A stretch of 64,000 bases of DNA from positions 248,001 through 312,000 of the forward strand of contig NZ_JBFAZP010000002.1 of NCBI RefSeq assembly GCF_040681875.1, read 5' to 3'. This stretch comes from Longispora sp040681875. Lineage in GTDB: Bacteria > Actinomycetota > Actinomycetes > Mycobacteriales > Micromonosporaceae. Position numbers and translations under genes: made by a program. Positions within the stretch are counted from its first letter, which is position 1; each line of letters begins with the position of its first letter. Of this stretch, positions 43,601 through 50,476 are shown piece by piece. The notes under the pieces were generated by a model. It was not told the DNA's origin and did no database searches. It worked only from the letters and a program-made list of their open reading frames with translations.

Positions 43601-44337
43601 TGGACGGTGTGCTCGGTGACGATGACGTCCAGGGTGTCGATGAAAATATAGACGGCGCCGAATATCTTCCGCAGCTGTCGGACACATCTGCGCAGACCCC
43701 GCCCCGGCTCGTGCAGGCCACCGGCCGCAGCGAACGCGATATCCACACCCGCCTCCGTCGCGAGGTCGGTCGCTGACGGAATGCGCGCGCAGGTGATCAC
43801 AACCACGGCCGATCCGCTGTCGGAGTGGGTGTCGCCGGCGACGTGCTCGGCGAGTTGTTTCAGGAGCACGCTCTTTCCCGATCCGCCCTCGCCAATCAGG
43901 CAGAGAACCTGACCGGGAACGGCCTTCCCACCATCCAGCTCACCGGCCAGGAGGTCGAGGCGTCGTACGGTGGGGAGCGCGAACGCCTCGATCGCGCTCA
44001 GTCCGTCGAGAAACAGGCGCGATCCGGACCCCGACCGGCTGGCTCTCGGCATCGGAGGCTTCGCGGTCACCGCGGACTCGAGCTGCGCCAGCTCATGGAG
44101 CGCCGCCCAGTCCTCGACCCCTGTCTCCTCCTCGCCGAAACCCCGGAGAACCTCCAGCATGGCGGGCCACGTCGACCCCGGAATCGATTTCCCGTCCTTG
44201 GCGTCCTGCCAGGTGCTCTTACCGAGCCCGGATCTCTCGGCTGCGGCCCGGACGCCGCCCAGCAGCCCCACCGCGCGGGCGATGCCCTGCTGGAAACGTT
44301 CTCTCGCCGTGGGCCGGGCTGGGGAACGCGGCGGCAT
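40699..44337 (-). CDS. Large STAND/NACHT-type NTPase with N-terminal helix-turn-helix
   Basis: The 1212-residue protein has, at about 15-70, an XRE-like helix-turn-helix (GGVRAAAERSGLGKSTWQDAKDG). The P-loop GEGGSGKS is at 149-156, Walker B in VYIFIDTLDVI, and a sensor segment LVMTCRQQEYEDLL follows. From about residue 480 to the end the sequence is helical and repetitive, like the HEAT/TPR-type sensor regions of STAND switches. Such proteins are inactive monomers that assemble after ligand sensing and are frequent in phage defence and signalling. ATG 44337 has GGGAGG six bases upstream. Codon and base use are less GC-extreme than the NRPS operon beside it, hinting at transfer. It is divergent from a GT4 glycosyltransferase. 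Confidence 0.8.
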   Translation of the reverse strand: MPPRSPARPTARERFQQGIARAVGLLGGVRAAAERSGLGKSTWQDAKDGKSIPGSTWPAMLEVLRGFGEEETGVEDWAALHELAQLESAVTAKPPMPRASRSGSGSRLFLDGLSAIEAFALPTVRRLDLLAGELDGGKAVPGQVLCLIGEGGSGKSVLLKQLAEHVAGDTHSDSGSAVVVITCARIPSATDLATEAGVDIAFAAAGGLHEPGRGLRRCVRQLRKIFGAVYIFIDTLDVIVTEHTVQAITTVLGGVADDAQLVMTCRQQEYEDLLGGQGGRLRLGAHSGRALKMPKLGVPEILKWASGYMGTLSHSDLEKERFIAELSDAVRASTIREVCALPLRLALACDLFGEKGEIPGDLTITGLYEYYWDLRIAQDRNGRRTTLAEQQEEMALLLARTILDQSTERLALTVALDRSVVDGGMKALLSEGAVRLQSGRYEFFHQTYAEFAIALLLARTGTPGQLTGFATFLVDPSSHHWPVARHLLLQRCVDDRYRDLRAAVPLLTAEGARIHLLSAQARRSPDLLKAVADTVGEFNKPLLYSLVPLLVGAPEQCVAMALEISVPLLKTVGPKGVTETARTVGLLLVRAGAFLRSQNLSLALKLVVDRKPELRDGKEELRFDVWLNLPEHLIGPVCRTGADAAVRHLLHDRYATLGVRAQRVILREALSVPESVSMVMLAGAMLAVECPSGMADEEVTELLHRCWKEKSIREQQGWDSWADLLEAELSTRWDGAQVRLIRELARDPGVRRGLLAATLTDTPVRFRDRWVNVARFIVHDHPDDVLASLCQMPYPLGREAVGSATTLSNQLAERLGQVDRETLLSSLERFVAIDPRGVWPALIVLAGPDVDMHVRLLESFARAPRSEANPTPEGEPAESGLNWESVRASAMETWLNTAPVELLTREKTQFRRILVESGGKLTELRARFEGLLALEDVDARNWLTERVLTGPSPVTARLGVRGVIVGIDKAGVTLTPPLLWWLHGLLATRHTEAARLVAVLLLPHIAPGEDTPESLLDAVVDVACARLRTAVDAREDTQLTTALVDLLVILDNLRPLLTDTIRTIVHTVSQPVLGVPDRIRDGVTEKAQREMTSDYNCWAGTVGPLGTRRLPAGEVEALVRRVAVACDTDVLGNRITRVAAKVYRGVLARSPDFLAWLVDELWPVATGGTKLAIAEAVVVQERMVPGHHALALARRSDCPPELAAKIHRWLRD

Positions 44338-44360
44338 GGAAGGCCTCCCGGTGACGTCGA

Positions 44361-44381
44361 GGTTGTCCGGTCCGGACAACC
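44361..44381. promoter_or_regulatory. 21-base palindromic operator upstream of the STAND gene
   Basis: GGTTGTCCGG (44361-44370) and CCGGACAACC (44372-44381) are perfect 10-base arms around a single T. The site lies 24 bases before the STAND start codon, and a further half site (TCCGGACA) follows at 44384-44391. Its position suggests autoregulation, possibly through the N-terminal helix-turn-helix of the STAND protein. Confidence 0.6.
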
Positions 44382-44497
44382 TTTCCGGACACCAGCAAAC
44401 CACACGCCCTGAAGGGAGGCTCTCAGCAACCGTCCGGCGGGACCGCCGGCGCTCCGGACGCGTCGCCGGACGCTGCCGATCGGCGCAGCATGGGGAC

Positions 44498-45793
44498 ATG
44501 TTCACCGACGATGCACAGCCTCCAGCGCCCCTGACGGCAGACTTCCGCCGGCCCGGGCTGCTCGTGGTGGCCTCCGAGTGGTTCTCCGCGCACGGCGGCC
44601 TCAGTACCCTGAATCGCGATCTCTGTGTCGGCCTCGCCGCCGCAGATGCGTCCGTTGTGTGCCTCGTGCCGCACGCCGCCAAGGAGGAGCGCGAACACGC
44701 CGCCCTTCACGGCGTGACCCTGATCTCCGCCCGCCCGGCTCCGGGAGTCTCGGCGAGGCAGACCCTGGCCCGTCGGCCCGCCCTGCCTCCAGGGGTGACC
44801 ATCGACGCGGTCCTCGGGCACGGCCGGGTCACCGGCCCGGAGGCCAGGATCCTCACCGAGGACCACTTTCCGTCGGCGGTGCGGTTGCAGCTCGTCCACA
44901 TCGCCCCCGACGAGCTCGAATGTTGGCGTTCCGACAGGTCCGACGACCTCGGGCAGCGCTCGGAGGCACGCACCCGCCTAGAGCTGGAACTGGGCGTCGA
45001 CGCCGCCAGGGTCATCGCCGTCGGGCCGCGCCTGCACGAGTTGTTGTGCCGGGACCTCTCGGTGTATCCGGGCGTTCCGAGACCCGCACGACTGGATCCC
45101 GGATTCGACCTGCCGACCCATCTCCCGAGGGTGCCACCTCCGGGTGGACCGAGTCAGATTCTCCTGATGGGCAGGTTGGAGGACTACGAGATCAAGGGTG
45201 TCGACCTGGCCGCGCGGGCCCTGTCGTACGCGCTGAAGCTCCGGGGCGGCGACGAACCCGAGGTCGAACTGCTCGTTCGCGGCGCGCCGCCCGGCGAGAG
45301 CGCCCGGCTCCGAGACCGGATCCTCGGTTGGGCGCCCGTCACCGGCCTCCGGGTGACCCCGCGGCCCTTCACCACGGACGCCGAGCACCTCCGGCAGGAT
45401 CTGCTACGGGCGTCCCTGGTCCTCATGCCGTCCCGCGCGGAGGGATTCGGCCTTGTCGGCGCCGAGGCGATCACCGCCGGCGCCCCCACCCTGGTCAGCG
45501 GACGCAGCGGCCTGGGTTCCCTGCTCCATGAGATCCTGCCCGCAGACGAGGCACGCCGGGTAGTCGTCCCCGTCCGACTCCGCCCGGTCGAGGACATCCA
45601 ACGCTGGGGGCACCACATCGCCGCCGTTCTGAACGATCCGGCCGCCGCCTTCGCCACGGCCGCGGCCGTCCGTCGTCGGGCCGCCGCGAAACGAACCTGG
45701 TCCATGGCCGCCCACGAGATCCTCAGGGTGATCCGCGAGAGTGGCAGAAGCCGCGAAGCCGCGCCCGATGATGCGGATGGGCGCCTGGCCTAG
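44498..45793 (+). CDS. GT4-family glycosyltransferase
   Basis: The 431-residue GT-B glycosyltransferase has an N-terminal Rossmann half starting LLVVASEWFSAHGGLSTLNR and a C-terminal donor half with the EX7E motif (EGFGLVGAE) and GRLEDYEIKGVDLA. No membrane segment is seen. GT4 enzymes transfer a sugar from a nucleotide donor; acceptor unknown. ATG 44498 is the first start that keeps the Rossmann strand; its RBS is weak. It is divergent from the STAND NTPase with a shared 160-base promoter region, which suggests a functional pair rather than a cell-wall housekeeping role. Confidence 0.8.
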   Translation: MFTDDAQPPAPLTADFRRPGLLVVASEWFSAHGGLSTLNRDLCVGLAAADASVVCLVPHAAKEEREHAALHGVTLISARPAPGVSARQTLARRPALPPGVTIDAVLGHGRVTGPEARILTEDHFPSAVRLQLVHIAPDELECWRSDRSDDLGQRSEARTRLELELGVDAARVIAVGPRLHELLCRDLSVYPGVPRPARLDPGFDLPTHLPRVPPPGGPSQILLMGRLEDYEIKGVDLAARALSYALKLRGGDEPEVELLVRGAPPGESARLRDRILGWAPVTGLRVTPRPFTTDAEHLRQDLLRASLVLMPSRAEGFGLVGAEAITAGAPTLVSGRSGLGSLLHEILPADEARRVVVPVRLRPVEDIQRWGHHIAAVLNDPAAAFATAAAVRRRAAAKRTWSMAAHEILRVIRESGRSREAAPDDADGRLA

Positions 45794-45820
45794 CATGATC
45801 GGTAGTCTGCGGACGCCTGG

Positions 45821-46315
45821 TCAGGTGGCGTTGACGACCGTGAAGCCGGCCTCGCCCTCCTCGAACGCCCCGAACACCGCCGGCAACGTCGTCGGGCCGG
45901 CGGTGTCCACCAGCAGCACCGCCTGCTTCCCGTCCGGCCCAGCCCCGGGCTCGAAGTCCGACTCCACCTCCCGCCGGACCAACGTGACCCGGTCGAGGAA
46001 CACCTCCGCGCCCCACAGATCGGCCACGGACGCCGCGAAGGCCTCGTCGCGCCCCGACCTGACCTGGTCGATGACCTCGGCGGAGGCCAGCAGCCGGACC
46101 ACGAGCCGGTCGCCCCGCCGGTCGTAGTGGGCCGTCAGGTCGTCGGGGAGCAGGTAGAACACGCCCTCCTCGCCCTCGTGGCCCCGGTCGAGCAGCGCGG
46201 CGACCATCCGCTGACCCGGGTCGTCCGCCTCGAGGTCGACGCCGAGCAGGACGCCGACATCCTCGGGCCCGAACGCAGGTACGGCCGTGATCCACATCTG
46301 CGCCTCGTCACTCAT
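45821..46315 (-). CDS. Hypothetical protein (164 aa)
   Basis: This acidic soluble protein begins MSDEAQMWITAVPAFGPEDV. It is mostly alternating beta strands and helices with no signal peptide and no domain I can name. ATG 46315 has AGGATGG about eight bases upstream; a longer frame to 46378 is less likely. It converges on the glycosyltransferase gene with a 27-base gap. Confidence 0.6.
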   Translation of the reverse strand: MSDEAQMWITAVPAFGPEDVGVLLGVDLEADDPGQRMVAALLDRGHEGEEGVFYLLPDDLTAHYDRRGDRLVVRLLASAEVIDQVRSGRDEAFAASVADLWGAEVFLDRVTLVRREVESDFEPGAGPDGKQAVLLVDTAGPTTLPAVFGAFEEGEAGFTVVNAT

Positions 46316-46444
46316 GCCGCCCATCCTGATCCATAGCCGGGCGGCATACCAACGCGCATGGCTGATCTCGCGGTCCACCGCCCCGCGACCCGGCCCCTCT
46401 CCTACGTTGGAGGACAGTTACCGGATTTCACGGGGAGGTTCGAG

Positions 46445-46819
46445 ATGGGTACTGGGAAGCGAGCGCGCGCGGTGTCGGCCGTGGCGGTCCTGGTCGGGGC
46501 GGCACTCTGGGCGACGGTCGCCCCGGCGTCGGCGGCACCGGAGAGCGACTGTCCGGGCGGGCGGTTCTGCATCTTCAACCCGGCCGGCAACCGGCTGGTC
46601 ATGGAGAACGGGGCGTACGACCTCAGCGGGGTGGCCGGCGGGGTGTTCAACGACAACGTGGACTGGGCGAACAACAGCACCGACGGCAACTGGTGCCTGT
46701 ACTCCGACGCCGGGTACAACGGGAACGTGCAGGTGTACACGGCCGGGTACGACGGGAACACCGGGGGCTTCGGCTGGCAGGTCAGTTCGCTGCGCAGGAG
46801 GCCGTGGTACGGCTGCTGA
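46445..46819 (+). CDS. Secreted peptidase-inhibitor I36 family protein
   Basis: The 124-residue protein has a Sec signal peptide (cleavage likely after APASAAP, about residue 37) and one beta-gamma-crystallin-like domain, with the paired Cys pattern CPGGRFCIFNPAGN ... WCLYSDAGYNGN. This is typical of the I36 (SMPI-like) metalloprotease-inhibitor family. Four to five Cys imply disulfides outside the cell. GGGGAGG lies about six bases before ATG 46445. It may protect against the secreted peptidases encoded nearby; many family members have no tested inhibitory activity. Confidence 0.75.
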   Translation: MGTGKRARAVSAVAVLVGAALWATVAPASAAPESDCPGGRFCIFNPAGNRLVMENGAYDLSGVAGGVFNDNVDWANNSTDGNWCLYSDAGYNGNVQVYTAGYDGNTGGFGWQVSSLRRRPWYGC

Positions 46820-46860
46820 GCCCGCGTGGCCCGGGTGGCGTCGGCACGGACGCCGCCCGG

Positions 46861-46974
46861 GCCACGCGCCACCAGCCCGGACGTGCCCGGTTCACGCGCC
46901 ACCACCCCGGACGTGCCCGGCTCACGCGCCGCCACCCCGGACGCGGCCGGGCCACGCGTCACCGCCCGGCGCGG
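46861..46974. repeat. 30-bp tandem repeat, 3.8 copies
   Basis: Units begin at 46861, 46891, 46921 and 46951, each carrying the core CACGCG(C/T)C(A/G)CC followed by a CCCGGACG element in the first three. The block lies in the 333-base gap between the I36 gene and the M20 peptidase; the rest of that gap shows no gene. The repeat is open in all + frames because its unit is a multiple of three, but no RBS supports an ORF. Confidence 0.85.
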
Positions 46975-47152
46975 CGTCGGGCGCCTACCGCCGCCCGGAG
47001 CCGACCGATCAGCTCGCGCACCCGTCGGCAGAGCCCTCATCCGGCCCCGGGCCGAGTCTCCGGTGACCGATGACGCATGTCGGACTCGTTGAACTTTGTG
47101 GCGACACCCGCGAGGATCGGTGGTGGAACACCGGTTCGGCGGAGGGAACACT

Positions 47153-48280
47153 GTGGACACCACCAGCACGGCGCGGATGACGGACCGGATCCGCCAGCTC
47201 GTGGAGCGCGAGTCCCCGTCGCACGACCCCGCCGCCCTCGACCGGTGCGCCGACCTGCTGGTCGAGTGGTTCGAACCGGTTCTCGGCCGGCCGGTGGACC
47301 GGGTCGTCCTGGGCGGGCGGCCCCAACTGCTGTGGGCGGCCGAGGACCCGGCGGTCCTGCTCCTCGGGCACTTCGACACCGTGTGGCCGGTCGGCACCCT
47401 GGCGGAGCTGCCGTTCTCGATCGTGGACGGGGTGCTGCGCGGCCCGGGTTCGTTCGACATGAAGGCCGGCCTGGTGCTGATGCTCACCGCCCTGGAGGCG
47501 TTGCCGGACCGGAGCAGGATCAGTGTGCTGCTGACCAGTGACGAGGAGATCGGCTCCCCCGCCTCCCGGGCCCTGATCGAGGAGCAGGCACTGCGGTCGG
47601 CGGCGGTGCTGGTGTGCGAACCCAGCGCCGACGGCGGAGCGGCCAAGAGTACGCGCAAGGGGCTGGCCGGCTACACCGTCGAGGTCACCGGCCGGGCCGC
47701 GCACGCCGGGCTCGAACCGCACCTCGGCGTCAACGCCAGCGTCGAACTGGCCCACCAGATCCTCGCCGTGACCGAACTCGCCGACCCCGGGCGGGACACG
47801 ACGGTCACGCCGACCGTCGCCTCGTCGGGGACCACGTCCAACACGGTGCCCGAGGCCGCCACGGTCCGGCTGGACGTCCGCGCCTGGGGCCGCGCCGAAC
47901 TCGACCGGGTCGACGCCGCGCTGCGGGCCCTGGCCCCGGTGCTGCCCGGCGCGGCGGTGGCCGTGGTCGGCGGGGTCAACAGGTACCCGTTGGAGCCGGA
48001 GGTCGCCGCCGGGCTGCTCGGGGAGCTGCGGGACGCCGCGACGGCGCTGGGGCTGCCCGCGCCCGAGGGAGTGCGCTCCGGCGGGGGTTCGGACGCCAAC
48101 CTGACCGGGGCGCTCGGGGTGCCGACGCTGTGCGGGCTGGGGGCCGTCGGCGCGTACCCGCACGGGCGCGACGAGCAGGTCGACGTCGCCTCGCTGCCGG
48201 ACCGGGCGGCGCTGCTGGTCGAGCTGATCGGCCGGCTGTGCGCCCCGGACCGCGCACCCGGGGGCCGCACCGGCCACTGA
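47153..48280 (+). CDS. M20 family zinc metallopeptidase (carboxypeptidase G2-like)
   Basis: The 375-residue cytoplasmic peptidase has the di-zinc site visible as GHFDTVWP (His, Asp), GSFDMKAG (bridging Asp), TSDEEIGS (catalytic Glu and ligand Glu), VCEPSADG and the C-terminal YPHGRDEQ (His). The lid/dimerisation domain (about 180-290) has GRAAHAGLEPHLGVNA. The family removes C-terminal glutamate or hydrolyses small N-acyl amino acids; the substrate is unknown. GGAGGG precedes GTG 47153 by six bases; no signal peptide is present. Confidence 0.88.
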   Translation: MDTTSTARMTDRIRQLVERESPSHDPAALDRCADLLVEWFEPVLGRPVDRVVLGGRPQLLWAAEDPAVLLLGHFDTVWPVGTLAELPFSIVDGVLRGPGSFDMKAGLVLMLTALEALPDRSRISVLLTSDEEIGSPASRALIEEQALRSAAVLVCEPSADGGAAKSTRKGLAGYTVEVTGRAAHAGLEPHLGVNASVELAHQILAVTELADPGRDTTVTPTVASSGTTSNTVPEAATVRLDVRAWGRAELDRVDAALRALAPVLPGAAVAVVGGVNRYPLEPEVAAGLLGELRDAATALGLPAPEGVRSGGGSDANLTGALGVPTLCGLGAVGAYPHGRDEQVDVASLPDRAALLVELIGRLCAPDRAPGGRTGH

Positions 48281-48510
48281 TCCGGCCCGTCGCCGACGGA
48301 TAGTTTCCGGCGCCGCCCCCGCCGCGCCGCCGTCCGAGCCGCCGCGCCGCCCCGCCGTCCGAGCCGCCCCGCCGGCCCGCCGTCCCCGCTGACCCGACCG
48401 ACCCCGCCAGGTGCCCCCAGGGCAGGCTCCGCGCGCCGCCCGGCAAACCCCTGGCCCGGCCCCACCCCGGTCACGTAGCGTTGCCGACCACGCCGACCGA
48501 AGGGATCCCG

Positions 48511-49467
48511 ATGGCATCGCTGGCCACGCCCCCGCTGTTCGCCGCCCTGCGCGGGGCCCGCTCGGTCCTGATCGCGGGGGCCGGCGGCGGCTTCGACGTG
48601 TACGCGGGGCTGCCCCTCGCCGTCGCGCTGTGGGACGCGGGCATCCGGGTACACCTCGGAAATGTGTCCTTCTCCCAGCTCGAACTCCTCGACCGCGGCG
48701 TCTGGCTGGCCCCGGACACCGCTGCGGTCACCCCGGACACCGAAGGCCTCGACGAGTACTTCCCCGAACGCACCCTCGCCCGCTGGTTGGCGACCCACGG
48801 CCTGCCGGCGACCGTGCACGCGTTCCCCCGGGTGGGGGTCCAGCCGCTCCGGGCCGCCTACGCCCACCTCGTCGAACACCTCGGCGTGGACGCGATCGTG
48901 CTGGTCGACGGGGGCACCGACATCCTGATGCGCGGGGACGAGACCGGCCTGGGCACCCCGGAGGAGGACATGACCAGCCTCGCCGCCGTGGCCGCCCTCG
49001 ACGTGCCCACGAAACTCGTCACGTGCCTCGGCTTCGGCATCGACGCGTACCACGGCGTCAACCACACCCAGGTCCTGGAGAACATCGCGGCCCTCGACCG
49101 CGACGGCGCGTACCTCGGCGCGCTGTCCCTGCCCTCCGCCAGCCGCGAGGCCACCCTCTACCGGGAGGCCGTGGCCGACGCCCAGGCCGCCACCCCGTTG
49201 CGCCCCAGCATCGTCAACGGCCAGATCGCGGCCGCCAGCCGGGGCGCGTTCGGCGACGTCCAGTTCACCAGCCGCACCCGGGGCAGCACGCTGCTCGTCA
49301 ACCCGCTGATGGCCATCTACTTCACGTTCGACCTGGTGGGGCTCGCCCGCCGCGCCCTGTACCTGGACCGGCTGGAGAACACCGTCGGCATCCGGCAGGT
49401 CAGCACCCGGATCTCCGAGTACCGCGACACGGTCGCCCCCCGCCTCCCGACGGCCTTCCCCCACTGA
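48511..49467 (+). CDS. DUF1152 domain protein
   Basis: The 318-residue soluble protein begins with a Rossmann-like loop (VLIAGAGGGFDVYAGLP) and contains LVDGGTDILMRGDE and a C-terminal YFTFDL segment, matching DUF1152. The biochemical function is not known; the Gly-rich loop suggests nucleotide or dinucleotide binding. GAAGGGA lies about six bases before ATG 48511. The 230-base gap upstream carries only imperfect GC-rich repeats (two copies of CCGTCCGAGCCGCC near 48330 and 48356). Confidence 0.75.
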   Translation: MASLATPPLFAALRGARSVLIAGAGGGFDVYAGLPLAVALWDAGIRVHLGNVSFSQLELLDRGVWLAPDTAAVTPDTEGLDEYFPERTLARWLATHGLPATVHAFPRVGVQPLRAAYAHLVEHLGVDAIVLVDGGTDILMRGDETGLGTPEEDMTSLAAVAALDVPTKLVTCLGFGIDAYHGVNHTQVLENIAALDRDGAYLGALSLPSASREATLYREAVADAQAATPLRPSIVNGQIAAASRGAFGDVQFTSRTRGSTLLVNPLMAIYFTFDLVGLARRALYLDRLENTVGIRQVSTRISEYRDTVAPRLPTAFPH

Positions 49468-49625
49468 CACCGGCCCCCGACGCCCGGACCGCTATCTTGC
49501 GGCGGGTGACCCGCCCCCGTCCTCCGGGTAGCCCTTCCGAGCTGGAGTTATACCCGCAGGATACCGGCCACGAACCGTGATCGGCGAGAGTCCGGCCGTC
49601 AGTTCACCCTCCGAAAGGGACAGCC

Positions 49626-50024
49626 GTGATCAAGAAGATCTTCGCCGCCGTACTCCTGGGCGTCGCGAGCCTGACCGTGGTAGCCACGACCCCGGCTTCG
49701 GCGGCCGGCACGTGCTACACCTCGGTCACCTACAGCTTCGGATTCCAGCTCGAATCGGCCGGCGACACCGTCACGACGCCGGTGCTGTACGCGTCCGGGC
49801 ACTGCAACGACGCGAACGTCAAGCGCACCAGCACCTACTCCGCCCGGACCTGCGTCATCCGGGTCTACCAGGGGCAGAGCGACTGCACGCTCGGGGCCAG
49901 CATGACCACGGGGTGGACGGTGCCGGCCGGTGGCGACGACATCCCCCCGGGCAAGGCGTTCAAGGTGAAGTTCGGCGCCGCCTCGGCCTACAACCGCACC
50001 ATCGCCGGCAAGGTCGCCTACTGA
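49626..50024 (+). CDS. Small secreted protein of unknown function
   Basis: The 132-residue protein has a signal peptide (cleavage after TPASAA, about residue 27). The mature domain is Thr/Tyr-rich and has four Cys (CYT, HCN, TCVIR, DCTLG), suggesting two disulfides in an all-beta exported domain. GTG 49626 follows GAAAGGGA about five bases upstream. No family recognised. Confidence 0.65.
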   Translation: MIKKIFAAVLLGVASLTVVATTPASAAGTCYTSVTYSFGFQLESAGDTVTTPVLYASGHCNDANVKRTSTYSARTCVIRVYQGQSDCTLGASMTTGWTVPAGGDDIPPGKAFKVKFGAASAYNRTIAGKVAY

Positions 50025-50028
50025 GCCG

Positions 50029-50070
50029 CCGGGGCACGCGCCGGGATCAGGCTCCGGGTGCGTGCCCCGG
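50029..50070 (+). terminator. Hairpin terminator after the small secreted protein
   Basis: CCGGGGCACGC (50029-50039) pairs perfectly with GCGTGCCCCGG (50060-50070), five bases after the stop, with a 20-base loop that can partly pair internally. Confidence 0.65.
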
Positions 50071-50075
50071 AACCA

Positions 50076-50216
50076 TCACAGGCCCGCTGCAGCGTCACCG
50101 TCCACGCGGTCGGGGTGCCCAGTGCCCTGCCGGTAGTTGTCGGCGACGAGGAGCTTCCAGGTACCTCCGGCCGGCGGGGTCACCGACGGCACGGTGAACG
50201 CGCGGGCCCCCGACAT
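50076..50216 (-). pseudogene. Decayed P/homB (proprotein-convertase-like) domain fragment
   Basis: Read on the minus strand, 47 codons run from ATG 50216 to a stop at 50076. They contain AGGTWKLLVADNYRQGTGHP, which resembles the closing GTWKLRVxDxxxxDTG segment of P/homB domains such as those in the M28 peptidase next door, but on the opposite strand. The expected upstream strands and the final WTLTL are missing or altered, so this looks like a remnant. The rest of the gap 50217-50476 is comparatively AT-rich and has no ORF; it probably carries the M28 promoter. Confidence 0.4.
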
Positions 50217-50476
50217 CCGGCGCATGCCGTGACCTGTTCGCGCAGGGTCACCGTGAGGTAGAGATCTTCGGGTGAAATGGGGAGAGAACCGGAAACATCA
50301 TTATCGTAGGCAAAGATCCTATGAAGAGATGGATAGGCCTGTCTTAACCGGCGCTGTTATGTCAGGTGTGCCTTCCCCGCGCCGAAGGGTTGTTACACCG
50401 GTCGATATCGACCATGCTGACTTTCCCTGGACGCGGGCACCCTCACCGCGTCCGCTCCCCCCTCAAGGAGTACGGC

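Noticed and set aside
44067..44682. Longer N-terminal extension of the STAND protein up to 44682
   Set aside because: The extension overlaps the divergent GT4 gene and its promoter, while ATG 44337 has a good Shine-Dalgarno and precedes the helix-turn-helix at normal distance.
46861..46974. CRISPR-like array
   Set aside because: The repeats are directly adjacent with no unique spacers, and no cas genes are present.
46826..47092. Open frame through the 30-bp repeats with a ten-residue repeat peptide
   Set aside because: The unit length is a multiple of three, so all frames stay open; there is no RBS and the flanks have no coding character.
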